DNA from: Arion vulgaris
Taxonomy: Eukaryota > Mollusca > Gastropoda > Stylommatophora > Arionidae
DNA length: 64,000 bases
NCBI GenBank assembly: GCA_020796225.1
Contig: CM036756.1
Location: 45,921,363-45,985,362 of the forward strand
Direction: 5' to 3'
A program made the translations under genes and the position numbers. Below the pieces are notes generated by a model. It made no database searches. It saw only the letters and a list, made by a program, of their open reading frames with translations, and had not been told where the DNA came from. Of this stretch, positions 10,946 through 22,109 are shown piece by piece. Position 1 is the first letter of the stretch; the number at the start of each line of letters is the position of its first letter.

Positions 10946-11920
10946 ACAAAAATATCTACAATAGTTGCAATAATATTAAAACTAGACTAGCTGCAAAACA
11001 AAATACTCGAACTAACTGTAAACAAATATTAGGAAAATGTACTAACAGCAAAATAAGAGGACAGAGATAGTGGCACTCAAAAGTCAACGAATCCATTGAT
11101 TCTCAGAGTTCGGTCTGTGTGATGAGATGAGTCAACGTGGAGGTTGGACTCGGCGCTCATCTGATTTGTGAACGATAAGTTTGTCAGAGGTTGATCATAG
11201 CCAGGTTCTCATTTGTTGCAGACAAACTTTCAGTGTTTCTTAAGTGCAGTGTGAATTTTAATTATTATTGCTATAATTATTTAAATTTCATAGTACCTGA
11301 TCTTATATGCGATGGAAAAAAACTACTAATGATACGTTTATTATTGCGTGCAATTTCTGTACTGTACATACGACATCACAACTTGAAGACTACAGTTACA
11401 CAAATCATAAACTTCATATGTTAGTACATATACGTTATTATTTCTTGTATATTTCGAATCGGATCATTGCAGTTTAAAACTTGATTTCCTTTAGAAAGTG
11501 ATATTTAATGATATCTTACATCAACAACAGTGGATATTAATGTGAAATTTGTTTATCCTGACTCGAGGGGAAAAGCAAACAGAAAGGTAAGAGTTTTATT
11601 TGTAATAACACTGAGCGTTATAACACTGTACGTTATATTAGAACAATCTTTGACAGTTTTTTATCTTCGTTAAATCTTTTAAGACTTAAATCTTTAACCC
11701 TTTCGCTCTTCTGATTCGATATAGTGGCTCTCGATTATTCTTAAGATGACACAAAGCCAGTATACAGGATAATTCAGTATACATTGCTGTATAAATGTGT
11801 TCGGATGTAACAATAATTACGGACTCAAAGGGTTAAGTCTGTTATTATATATTAACTTTGTTGACTTCACAGCATGATTTGATATTTACTATCTTCATCA
11901 TCATTAAGGTGTATATTCTT
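10946..11920. other. AT-rich unassigned DNA
   Basis: Short open frames only; no repeat or domain recognised. Confidence 0.4.
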
Positions 11921-11924
11921 TATA

Positions 11925-12125
11925 GGACGTTGCTCTCTTTGCAGCACATCTGAATTCTGTCTCTAGCCAGTTCACCCACTTCGTCGATGATCATACTCAT
12001 GGTTTCTTTAATATCTTGTAGCCATCTTCTTCTTGATCTGCCTCTGCGTCCTGGAACCCACCCTCTAATATTGTTCTCTCAGGCCATCGTGACGCTTGAT
12101 GTGACCATAGTTACTATCTTACATA
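11925..12125 (-). pseudogene. LINE-E C-terminal fragment
   Basis: The minus strand reads GWVPGRRGRSRRRWLQDIKET, then ELARDRIQMCCKES, the best preserved of the four LINE-E pieces here. The GR-rich block, Trp and DR motif match the last segment of LINE proteins. Confidence 0.6.
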
Positions 12126-12229
12126 CGTGTATATTTGAATTGTATATTTTATTGTATAAAAACTTAAAGAAATTAATATTTGCATTATCGAAAAAAAAAA
12201 ACGGAAACTAAATTACTCAAGTGAATCTT

Positions 12230-12710
12230 CTTCTTTGTCGTCACACTGCTACCAGGTTGTTGCCTATTGTCGTAGTTTTCTGTTTTTATCTTGCGTTCTG
12301 GTGGTTTGGGTGAAGGTTATTTTTTGCTCTTTGACAGAATTCTCCTATGTAAACTAACCATATTTTTCATGGTCTTCTTCTTTCCTGATGTTCTCTTGTA
12401 GACGACTCCGTTTACTGTGGAGTTACGTTGCATTGGAGTTAAGTGGCCAAACCACTTCATTCTTGGTTTCTCAATGTAATTCAAATAAGATTATGTGCCG
12501 ACTTTCTCTCTTATGATGATATTGGTGACTCTGTCTTTTCTATCTTTTCGTAGGCATCGCATTTCACATGTAGTTATTTTTTGAGATTGTGATTTGCTCA
12601 TTGTCCATGTTTGGCTTTGGTAACACAAAGTAGGCATACAAATACTGTTGATCCTCTGTTGTTTAGCGGGCAGTGATATTTTTGAGTGCCTTAACAAGTG
12701 AATATTCTGA
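12230..12710 (-). mobile_element. LINE-G 3' end with (GAA)-type tail
   Basis: The minus strand encodes ICMPTLCYQSQTWTMSKSQ (about 12585-12650), then ITTCEMRCLRKDRKDRVTNI, then KPRMKWFGHLTPM (about 12430-12475), the typical post-RT region of a LINE protein. The tail on this strand ends in GACGACAAAGAAGAAGATTC near 12228-12245. The 3' untranslated part matches 18190-18297 in the opposite orientation. The RT core is missing. Confidence 0.75.
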
Positions 12711-13109
12711 TGAAGTGCAATATTTAGGTATCAATCTTGGCATACATGTCAACTAAATACTGATGCAATAACTGTCGATAGCATAGTGTTTTATTCTCAT
12801 TTAATAGCATCATCAATCGATAGTTGCAGTAAAAAATTGCCGACAAAAGTTTCTTGATTTTATTTGACGATTTTTACCGGTTTTGACTGATGTTAATGGC
12901 ACATCAATTCTAGCATTAGTGATGATATGACACCTCTGACTGAATTTCACATGAAGACTTGCTTTTCTTATCACCAGTGTCCATCGAATCTCAAATCAAG
13001 CTGTATATAATCTTTATTGACTTCGAAAAGACACGTATTTTGTGTGTGTAATTATATGACAAATGCGACATTTCTTTCTGTGCCATTCTTTAACATCATA
13101 TATACAGTT

Positions 13110-13292
13110 TAGTATCTGTGGCTAAGTGGTTAAGCATTTTTTTCGAGAGACTTCTAGGATTGTTGCCGGAGCTACGGAGTTCGTGATTTGTGCAATATTT
13201 TGGCAGGAGGCGTGCCATTTATGCTGAGAGGGACCGAGCCATATGGGTAAAACCCGGTGCAATAAAGTCAATCCTTCGGCTTTAAAACTCCT
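13110..13292 (+). mobile_element. SINE-B copy 1
   Basis: Begins with GTGGCTAAGTGGTTAAGC, a tRNA A-box-like string, and continues GCCGGAGCTACGGAGTTCGT and AACCCGGTGCAATAAAGT. Homologous segments occur at 13298-13440, 43105-43245 and, inverted, 63585-63800. No intact cloverleaf, hence a tRNA-derived SINE rather than a tRNA gene. Confidence 0.65.
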
Positions 13293-13297
13293 TTAAC

Positions 13298-13440
13298 ACA
13301 GTACGAATTACGCATTTTTTCCCGGAGTCCCCCAAGATTGTTGTCGAAGTTACAAAACTCGTGCTTTGTGCCATTTCTGTGGAGTGGGACCATTCTGTAT
13401 GGGGAAATCTCTGCGCAATGAAGTAAATCCTTCGACTTTA
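13298..13440 (+). mobile_element. SINE-B copy 2
   Basis: A divergent tandem neighbour of the previous copy (AAGATTGTTGTCGAAG..., CTCGTGCTTTGTGCC, GCGCAATGAAGTAAATCCTTCG). Its 3' end runs straight into the minisatellite starting at 13441. Confidence 0.6.
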
Positions 13441-14775
13441 AGAGTTTGTTGTGTAGAGATGTTTGTGTGTTTGTTGTGTAGAGATGTTTGTGTGTTTGTT
13501 ATGTAGAGATGTTTGTGTGTTTGCTGTGTAGAGATGTTTGTGTGTTTGCTGTGTAGAGATGTTTGTGATTGTTTTGTAGAGATGTTTGTTTTGTTGTTAG
13601 AGATGTTTGTATTTGTTGTGTAGAGATGTTTGTATTTGTTGTATGAGATGTTTGTTTTGTTTTGTAGATATGTTTGTATTTGTTGTATAGAGATGTTTGT
13701 ATTTGTTGTGTAGAGATGTTTGTATTTGTTGTGTAGAGATGTTTGTATTTGTTGTGTAGAGATGTTTGTGTGTTTGTTGTGTAGAGATGTTTGTGTGTTT
13801 GCTGTGTAGAGATGTTTGTGTGTTTGTTGTGTAGAGATGTTTGTGTGTTTGTTGTGTAGAGATGTTTGCATTGTGTAGAGATGTTTGTTTGTGTAGAGAT
13901 GTTGTGGTTTGTTGTGTAGAGATGTTTGCTGTGTAGAGATGTTTGTGTTTTGCTGTGTAGAGATGTTTGTGTTTGTGTTAGAGATGTTTGTGTGTTTGTT
14001 GTGTGAGATGTTTGTGTGTAGAGATGTTTGTGTGTGAGATGTTTGTGTTTGTTGTGTAGAGATGTTTGTGTGTTTGTTGTGTAGATATATTTGTATGATT
14101 GTTTTGTAGAGATGTTTGTATTTGTTGTGTAGAGATGTTTGTGTTTGTTGTTAGAATGTTTGTGAGTTTGTTGTGTAGAGATGTTTGTAGTTTGTTGTGT
14201 AGTGAGTTTGTGTGTTTGTTGTGTAGGATGTTTGTATTTGTTTTTAGAGATGTTTGTGAGTTTGTTGTGTAGAGATGTTTGTGTGTTTGTTGTGTAGTGA
14301 TGTTTGTGTGTTTGTTGTGTAGTGATGTTTGTATTTGTTGTGTAGAGATGTTTGTGAGTTTGTTGTGTAGAGATGTTTGTATGATTGTTTTGTAGAGATG
14401 TTTGTATTTGTTGTATAGAGATGTTTGTATTTGTTGTGTAGAGATGTTTGTATTTGTTGTATAGAGATGTTTGTATGATTGTTTTGTAGATATGTTTGTA
14501 TGTGTTGTATAGAGATGTTTGTATTTGTTGTGTAGAGATGTTTGTCTTTGTTGTGTAGAGATGTTTGTATTTGTTGTGTAGAGATGTTTGTATGATTGTT
14601 TTGTAGATATGTTTGTATTTGTTGTATAGAGATGTTTGTATTTGTTGTGTAGAGATGTTTGTATTTGTTGTGTAGAGATGTTTGTATTTGTTGTGTAGAG
14701 ATGTTTATGTGTTTGTTGTATAGTGATGTTTGTGTGTTTGTTGTGTAGTGATATTTATATGTTTGTTGTTGTGTA
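13441..14775. repeat. Minisatellite, about 17-25-bp units (GTAGAGATGTTTGT)
   Basis: The core TGTGTAGAGATGTTTGT recurs about 55-60 times, separated by GTGTTTGT, ATTTGT or ATGATTGTTT spacers. Groups of variants recur: a block with ATGATTGTTTTGTAGA is seen near 14090, 14380, 14475 and 14590, so part of the array has a longer period. The minus-strand open frames (ISTQQTHKHL and similar) are satellite translations. Confidence 0.95.
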
Positions 14776-15665
14776 CTGACAGGTCTGACGTGAATGACCG
14801 GCAAATTGTTGGAAATTAAGAAGCAGTTCAAGAAAATATAAAAATAGTAAACTAAATAATTTCGTAGAGATAAATTATAATCGCATTATTTGTTGGTTTT
14901 TTTTCCTGGGAAGTAGAAAAAAATTAAAATAACATTCAGGTCTCCTCAATTTTAAACCTTTGAACTCAAGAAATGCTAGAATCGTCCATTTCTATCTATG
15001 AACTTTCTGTTTCGTTGCTTAGTCTATTATCAGCCTATCATCAACAAATAGCTTGTCATGAGCAGAACTTTGTCACCCCCTGAGCAGAACTTTGCCACCC
15101 AACAGTTTTCCGAAATGTCTCTCTCATAGGCCAGATGTCCTGCCTCTGCAGCTTTATGTTCAAACCATCAGATACCTCCTGAATCCCATATTAACCCATA
15201 GTCATTGTAATTTACAAAGTTAAGCGGGTTTAAAGCTTATGCATGAGCCTATACAAAGCTGATTTTTGTGTAGAAAGACAGTTTGTACAATATATATTTT
15301 GTCCTGTTGCGAAAAGTTGAGCTCTCTTGTTAACAATGGCTTAAGGAAGATGTATTTTCACTCTTCACACCGTTTAAAAATGTTCTTTAACCTTCTTATA
15401 TTTAACCAAGTATGCAGAAGGTAGGTGGGCTAATTCTTTTCCTCACTTGTGGAGCGACAAGTTTGGGAATGAACCCACAACCCCATTTTATGCAATATTC
15501 GATAAACGAACGGTCTATGCTCTGCGCTTTCCCGTTCCACCCTCATCGTTTAGCAACTGAATGCTACATTGTTGTTATTACACGGAAATATAATTTTACA
15601 TTCTGAGGATGAAATACAAAACTACAATGTAAATAAATATATTTCTGGATTTTCAAAGTGGTAAG
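14776..15665. other. Unassigned DNA
   Basis: No domain recognised. A 23-bp near-duplicate, TGAGCAGAACTTTGTCACCC, lies at about 15058-15100. Confidence 0.4.
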
Positions 15666-15667
15666 CT

Positions 15668-15893
15668 GAAATCTTCTTCTTCAAACGCTCCATATCGACC
15701 ACTTGTTAAACCACTCTTTGTGATTTGTATGTGATCCGAGCCTAAGATCGATTGTTCGTTGTGCTAGTTATGCACCTACAATTAGGCCAGAACATCTGAT
15801 TTCTGCGACGCTTTTTATTTACTACGGTAGCTTCCCTAGGCCCCATGAGGTCGAAGTGTTACTATTCTTTGCTCCTCTCTCTGGCTCCAGCAA
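15668..15893 (-). mobile_element. SINE-A, inverted partner of 15950-16193
   Basis: Minus-strand copy ending in a (GAA)n-type tail near 15668-15683. Diagnostic strings in sense are GGCCTAGGGAAGCTACC, CAAATCACAAAGAGTGG and GGTCGATATGGAGCGTTTGA. It lacks about 35 bp present in the other copies between CGACCT and CCTAGG. About 56 bp separate it from the plus-strand copy. Confidence 0.85.
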
Positions 15894-15949
15894 CACACGG
15901 GTGAAGTAGAAATATTGCAAACATTGTTATTTGTTTTTCCCGCCAGTGT

Positions 15950-16193
15950 GGTGCTGGGGCCGAATGGGACGCAAAGAATTTTACCACTGCGACCTACAAT
16001 GCAAGGTAAGAGGTGACTGATGTAGGACCTAGGGAAGTTACCCTAGTAAATCGCAGAAATCGGATGTGCTAACCTACTTGTAGGCGCATAATTGGCACAA
16101 CATATAATAACTCTTAGATTTGGATCACAAACAAATCACAAAGAGTGGTTAACAAGTGGTCGATATGGAGCGTTTGAAGAAGAAGAAGATATT
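15950..16193 (+). mobile_element. SINE-A
   Basis: Plus-strand copy of a roughly 245-bp family running from about CCAGTGTGGTGCTGGGGCC to GGAGCGTTTGAAGAAGAAGA. Other copies: 51424-51684 and 63295-63515, with a scrap at 32930-32965. No clear pol III A/B boxes were seen, so the promoter origin is unresolved. Constant end-to-end structure, small size and the short GAA tail support a SINE. Confidence 0.8.
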
Positions 16194-16321
16194 GTTTGTG
16201 TCCCCCATACAACATACTTATAATAAACAAGAATTCCTTTGTATCCCCTTGTTAGATTGTCGAGAATTTTGTGCTGAATCTTGTGAGATTGTAATACCAA
16301 AAGTATACGTTTTGTTCAAGC

Positions 16322-16792
16322 ATATTTTAATTTCAATTCCAATGTTGTATCAATCCTAACAGATACTGCCAGCGAGAGTTGGAAAACAAAGAAAGATATT
16401 GAAAGTAAGTTGAATGCATTTGAAAATTGATATCTGCGAAAAATAATGAACATAAAATGAGATGAATTCAGAAATGATGAAATCAGAGAAATTTCTGCTC
16501 AACCACTGGTAACAACTGTTGTAAGAAGGAGAAGATAGAGATATGGTGGACATACCTTGAAAAGAAATGATCAAAGAATACCAAAGTAAACATTGAAGTG
16601 TGAAAAACGTGCTCAAGAAAAAGAGGACGCCATAAGGAGACGCTGAAACGAACTTTGCTGAGAGAGGCGAGAAATATCTGTTTCAATTCCATGGAAGAGA
16701 TTGAGTGGGTGGCCCAGTACAGAGCGGTTTGGAGAGATTACTTGCAGACCCTATGTAACATATAACGGTACGAGAGGAATTATTATTATATT
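16322..16792 (+). mobile_element. LINE-A copy 1 (5'-truncated 3' end)
   Basis: Matches 17708-18165 of the neighbouring copy from CAATGTTGTATCAATCCTAAC to the family terminus ACGGTACGAGAGGAATTATTATT. The coding sequence is heavily mutated. It ends in an (ATT)n tail, after which the target sequence ATTATATCTTAAGTTAA follows. Confidence 0.85.
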
Positions 16793-16809
16793 ATTATATC
16801 TTAAGTTAA

Positions 16810-18172
16810 CTGTCCCAGATCAATAGAAAAAGGGAATAACTGTTAAGATCCCCCAAAAAGATGATCTCAAAGATTGCAACAATTGGAGAGGGATCACCCT
16901 ATTATCAGTAATGACCAAGACTTTCTGCAAAATCATTCTTAATAGAATCAAAGGAGCAGTGGACGCAAGCTGGATTGAGACCTGGGAGAAGCTGCTTAGA
17001 CCAAATAATTACCCTACGACTAATTTTGGAGGAACATATTGAGAAGTAACAACCACTTATGCTAAATTTCACCGATTTAGAAAAAAAGCATTTGATAGTC
17101 TACACAGAATCTACCTGTGGAATATTCTGAGATGATATGGAATGCCAGACAAAATAATTAACATTATCAAGAGCCTCTATGATGGTTCACAGTGTGCAGT
17201 TCGCACTGATGGTGGACACAGCGACTGGTTTATGGTTGAAACCGGAGTAAAGCAAGGCTGTATTCTATCTTCGCTATTATTTGGAGTGGCCATTGACTGG
17301 GAGATGCGAAAATGTTGCAGGGGCGAAACTGGCATCGATTGGGTAGAGAATAGTCAACTAGAAGATTTGGATTTTGCAGATGATATTGCCTTGTTAAGTA
17401 GAAACAACCAAAATATGCAAATAAAAACAGACAACTTGTCATCTATAGCATCAAAAGTTGGACTGCAGATAAGCTATGAAAAACAAATATAATGAAGACA
17501 CCTATGGCAAGTAATGCAGATATCACCCAGGAATCTAAAATGATAAAAATAACAGAGCAGTTAACCTATTTAGGTAGCAATTTTGATTGCACATGAAACG
17601 TTTAAAAATAAATTATGATACGAATTGACAAAGTAACATCAGCTTTTAAAAGTCTAAATAAAATATGGAACTGCAAGTTATATAGTATTAAATCTAAATT
17701 ACGAATCTTCAATTCAAATGTTGTATCAATCCTAACATATGCCAGCGAGAGTTGGAAAATGACTAGAGATATAGAAAGCAAATTGAATGCATTTGAAAAT
17801 ATATGTCTGCCAAAAATAATGAATATAAAATGGAACGAATTCAGGAGAAGTGATGAAATCAGAGAAATGTCTGGTCAACCACTAGTGGCAACTGTTATAA
17901 GAAAGAGAAGATGGAGATATGTTGGACACACCTTGCGGAGAAATGATCAACGAATATCAAAGCAGGCATTGAAGTGGGATGCAAAGGGTTCAAGAAAGAG
18001 AGGACGACCTAGGGAGACCCTGAAACGAACTTTGCTGAGAGAGACAAGAAATATCGGTCTCAATTCCATGGAGTAGATTGAGCGAGCTGCCCAGGATAGA
18101 GCGGTATGGAGAAATTGCTTGCAGGCCCTACGTAACGTATAAAGATACGAAAGGAATTATTTATTTTCATTT
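16810..18172 (+). mobile_element. LINE-A copy 2 with reverse transcriptase
   Basis: The longest LINE-A copy. Translation in shifting frames gives DCNNWRGITLLSV (16875), KIILNRIKGAVDA, KAFDSLHRIYLW (17085), GVKQGCILSSLLF (17250), FADDIALLSRNN with the catalytic Asp pair (17373-17400), LTYLGSNFD (17562), and the C-terminal RRWRYVGHTLRRND (17905) and GSRKRGRPRETLKRTLL (17985). It lacks the endonuclease. It is bounded by ATTATATCTTAAGTTAA (16793-16809) and ATTATATATTAAGTTAA (18173-18189), one mismatch, a likely 17-bp TSD placing the insertion directly behind copy 1. Several frameshifts and stops show it is inactive. Confidence 0.88.
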
Positions 18173-18189
18173 ATTATATATTAAGTTAA

Positions 18190-18297
18190 GTGAGCAAAAA
18201 TAACAATCACCCAAAGCCACCAGAACAGCGCAAGACAAAAACAAAAAAGCACGACACTGGGTAAAAACCCGGTAGTAGTTTGATGACAAAAGAAGAA
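18190..18297 (+). mobile_element. LINE-G 3' untranslated tail
   Basis: ACCCAAAGCCACCAGAACAG ... CCCGGTAGTAGTTTGATGAC then AAAGAAGAAGAA aligns with the inverted 3' end of the LINE-G copy at 12230-12330. It is a strongly 5'-truncated insertion. Confidence 0.65.
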
Positions 18298-18742
18298 GAA
18301 TAAAATAAAGTATATCATCTCAAGATAACTTGAACATTTTTTGGGATGCAAATATAATTTCTCTTAGAATGGAACCACACTCCAAAACATTATCTTGTAA
18401 TACTTGTTTTTGTACCTTTTTTTTAAAAAGTATCTTCAGTAAAAATTGATTCGTTTAGAATAACGTTTATCAGTGTGCGCTGTCAAATGAAAAAGATTGA
18501 AAAATCAATGCTGCAATATAGATCAGGACTCACCAACCTTCTAGTTTGAAATTGTTTGACTACTATGTTTTTTCTAACATAATTATCTCTTCGCTGGTTG
18601 ACTTGAAATCTCTTTTTCATATACATATTTCATTTTTATTAAATACACATTTCGACACTTTTCTCTACCTAAGCTTTACTTTGTTTTTGTAAACTTATAT
18701 TATTCATACATTTTGTGGCTGATGTTTCTATTTTCCCTTTCA
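18298..18742. other. AT-rich unassigned DNA
   Basis: No feature recognised. Confidence 0.4.
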
Positions 18743-18743
18743 A

Positions 18744-18778
<35 letters not shown>

Positions 18779-19018
18779 ACATCATCATCATCATCATCAT
18801 CATTATCACCATCATCATCACATCATCATACATTATTACATTATCATCATCATCATCATCATCAACATTATCACCATCATCATCATCATCATCAACATTA
18901 TTACATTCATCATCATCACATGCCACCATCATTATCGCCACCATCATTATCATCATCATCATCAACATTATCACCATCATCATCATCCCCGTCATCATCA
19001 TTCTCATTATCATCATCA
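18743..19018. repeat. (ATC)n microsatellite
   Basis: About 275 bp of CATCAT repeats interrupted by ACATTATCACC and similar variants. All open frames here are homopolymer-like (poly-Ser, poly-Ile, poly-His or poly-Met) and non-genic. Confidence 0.97.
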
Positions 19019-19325
19019 TGTTTTCGTCGCGCCCAAGGGCACATAGAGCAGAGACAAAAATTTAACTCAATTCAATCTTGTTCATTTCTACAAAGGCATA
19101 AGCTTTTTGGGGCTTATTCTGCTCTGTTTCTGTATCTGTTTGCAACTTTTTTTTACAGTCTGGGAGTCGTCAGCTTTATGTCCGTTCCTTCTACCCGCCT
19201 TTACGCCATGAGAAACAGTGGTTCTAGTCTTCTACTCGAACACCCCACAGATGATTTCACCTTTTCTCCCAACTGTATTTTGTCATGTTCCATTCTACCG
19301 AATTTTTTAAATGTCACCATGTTGC
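19019..19325. other. Unassigned DNA between microsatellite and array
   Basis: No recognised feature. Confidence 0.4.
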
Positions 19326-20411
19326 GTTTACCCTATTTTCATTGGTATCTATTCCATTATACAAATGATGTCTCTTTAAACTGATGACATTTTCACTCTG
19401 CCTCAATGAAATATTTGTTCTACCTTTGGTTATTGGTTATCTATTCCATTATACAAATTATGTTCTCTTTAAGACTGATGACATTTTTCTACCTCTGCCT
19501 CAATGAAATATTTGTTCTACCTTTGGTTATTGGTTATCTATTCCATTATACAAATTATGTTCTCTTTAAGACTGATGACATTTTTCTACCTCTGCCTCAA
19601 TGAAATATTTGTTCTACCTTTTTATTGGTATCTATTCCATTATACAAATTATGTTCTCTTTAAAACTGATGACATTTTTCTACCTCTGCCTCAATGAAAT
19701 ATTTGTTCTACCTTTGGTTATTGGTTATCTATTCCATTATACAAATTATGTTCTCTTTAAGACTGATGACATTTTTCTACCTCTGCCTCAATGAAATATT
19801 TGTTCTACCTTTGGTTATTGGTTATCTATTCCATTATACAAATTATGTTCTCTTTAAAACTGATGACATTTTTCTACCTCTGCCTCAATGAAATATTTGT
19901 TCTACCTTTGGTTATTGGTTATCTATTCCATTATACAAATTATGTTCTCTTTAAGACTGATGACATTTTTCTACCTCTGCCTCAATGAAATATTTGTTCT
20001 ACCTTTGGTTATTGGTTATCTATTCCATTATACAAATGATGTTCTCTTTAAGACTGATGACATTTTTCTACCTCTGCCTCAATGAAATATTTGTTCTACC
20101 TTTGGTTATTGGTTATCTATTCCATTATACAAATGATGTTCTCTTTAAGACTGATGACATTTTTCTACCTCTGCCTCAATGAAATATTTGTTCTACCTTT
20201 GGTTATTGGTTATCTATTCCATTATACAAATGATGTTCTCTTTAAGACTGATGACATTTTTCTACCTCTGCCTCAATGAAATATTTGTTCTACCTTTGGT
20301 TATTGGTTATCTATTCCATTATACAAATGATGTTCTCTTTAAGACTGATGACATTTTTCTACCTCTGCCTCAATGAAATATTTGTTCTACCTTTGGTTAT
20401 TGGTTATTGGT
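19326..20411. repeat. 97-bp tandem repeat, about 10.5 copies
   Basis: The unit runs from CTCAATGAAATATTTGTTC through GGTTATTGGTTATCTATTCC to AAGACTGATGACATTTTTC. Units recur every 97 bp between about 19405 and 20376; one unit is 94 bp. Two subfamilies differ at AAATTATG (left units) versus AAATGATG (right units), so the right-hand units were amplified together. Because 97 is not divisible by three, the 65-residue frames repeated across it span two units each and are artefacts. Confidence 0.97.
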
Positions 20412-20454
20412 TTCTAAACTGACTCATTGCACTCTGGGTAGACCCATAGACTCC

Positions 20455-21825
20455 CCCAACAGATAGCAAAGAGTATGCATACTGATGGTTCATGTGGCTC
20501 GCTGATTAAACACACCTCTCACTCTGCCTCATCCAGGCATCCAGTTCGACTTGAACAACGGGTAACTCCAAACTGCCTAAATAGCTTGATCGATTCAACA
20601 TCGATTTTAGTGTCCTCATCCAACAGACAGTCGCGAAGAGACCGAAGAATATCCCCTTATCCATCTTCAACTCCCCAACAATCGATGCTGTTGACGCAAG
20701 CCTGTCCGCTCTCTCATTGCCGTAAACACCCGCATGCCCAGGACAGTATATCCACGTAAGCCGCTGGAGGCTAGAAACTTCTATAGACGACATCCACTCA
20801 ATCCGTAATCTACCACTGACATAACCAGTCGATCGAACAAAAGAACAAGTAGTCTCTGCTCAAGGTGTGCGGCCATCATAACTTTGAGAGCCGCAAGACC
20901 ACGCTTGCACCGTTGTATCGTCTGTTCAATATGGTGTTTGAAAGATAGACTACGATCAAAGGTTATTCCAAGATAGCGCAGCCTGTCTCTGCGCTCGATG
21001 GTATGTTCATCAAAGATTACACGGGGTAGGTCAGCCTTGACGATGTGATTATTCAACGAGCACCACAACATTCATGCTTTTTCAGGATTGACCTGAGAGC
21101 GAGACTCTCTACACCAACCGAGATGGTACGCAATGTTTTCTGAATGTCGTCAACCATCTCTCGTCTATCTGACCCAGTCCTATATATTAAGATATCATCT
21201 GCAAATGGCAATGTCCGACCCAATCCGGTTGGCTGAATTTTAGCTACATTTGCTGTGTAAATATTAAACAACACGGGTGATAGTGGAGAACCCTGGGGTA
21301 ATCCCGGGCATATACGTGCAGGATCCGATGTTCATGTTCCTAAACGTAGTGCAACGGTTCTCTCCATTAAAGAAGCAGCTATCCAGTTCACCAGCCAAGG
21401 ATTAACTTCACATTTAATCAAAGAGCACACCATTTTTGAAAAATTCACCTTGTTATAAGCATCCTCCAAGTCGATGGCCACAGCAACAGTCTCTTGCTTG
21501 GATTGGAAGCCTTCATAAACATCATATCAAACATGCCACATTGTCCCATGTCCGTTTCATTGACCGGTATCTACCCAAAGTGTCAGGGAGGATGTGGTCA
21601 GCATCTAAGTGACACATTTCTTTCTGGCCACTATCTTCTCAGTAATTTGCCATATACATTTTGCAAGGTGAGTATGCGGTAGCTGCTGAGCAGTTTAGGA
21701 TCCTTCCCATGTTTGTGGAGCGGTCGTAAATAACTATGAAGCCAATCCTCGGGTACCACAGCATTCTGTACATTTTTGTTAAAATCCTTCACAACTGCAT
21801 AGGAATGTTCGTATATTTTACAGTT
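20455..21825 (-). pseudogene. LINE-B RT and RNase H, minus-strand segment of copy 2
   Basis: Right to left: AVVPEDWLHS and HKHGKDPKLLSSYR (about 21690-21800), NVYGKLLEK (21640-21665), a palm segment near 21450-21480, LPFADDILI (about 21185-21210), then LRYLGITFDRSLSFKHHIEQ (about 20920-20985), KRGLAALKVMMAAHLEQ, and the RNase H end WIYCPGHAGVYGNERADRL (20690-20760). Relative to copy 1, a segment between the thumb and the RNase H N-terminus (equivalent to 6920-7640) is deleted near 20795-20815. Frameshifts throughout. Confidence 0.85.
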
Positions 21826-22109
21826 GGTTATATTTTTTAACTGTGTTTAACCTTCTAAAGTCGTTTCATAATGACAACAAAGTACTCTTGCCATTAGTTT
21901 GTAATGCTATATCATCGGCAAGAAGCGGAACAAAATACGGCGTTCTATTATTTTGTGATATATACGTTTTCACCAATTATAATGTTACATGCTCTTTTTT
22001 TTCCAGGTTTACATTGCTGTCTAATTTGTATTATATGTAATGAGCTCCAGCCGGTGCTACAGGGTTCATGCACCGTTGACTGGTCCTTCAGCAGATCAGA
22101 CAAGAAAAT

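Noticed and set aside
19406..20376. Ten near-identical 65-codon open frames that might be a tandem gene family
   Set aside because: They arise from a 97-bp repeat; each frame spans two units and shifts frame between units.
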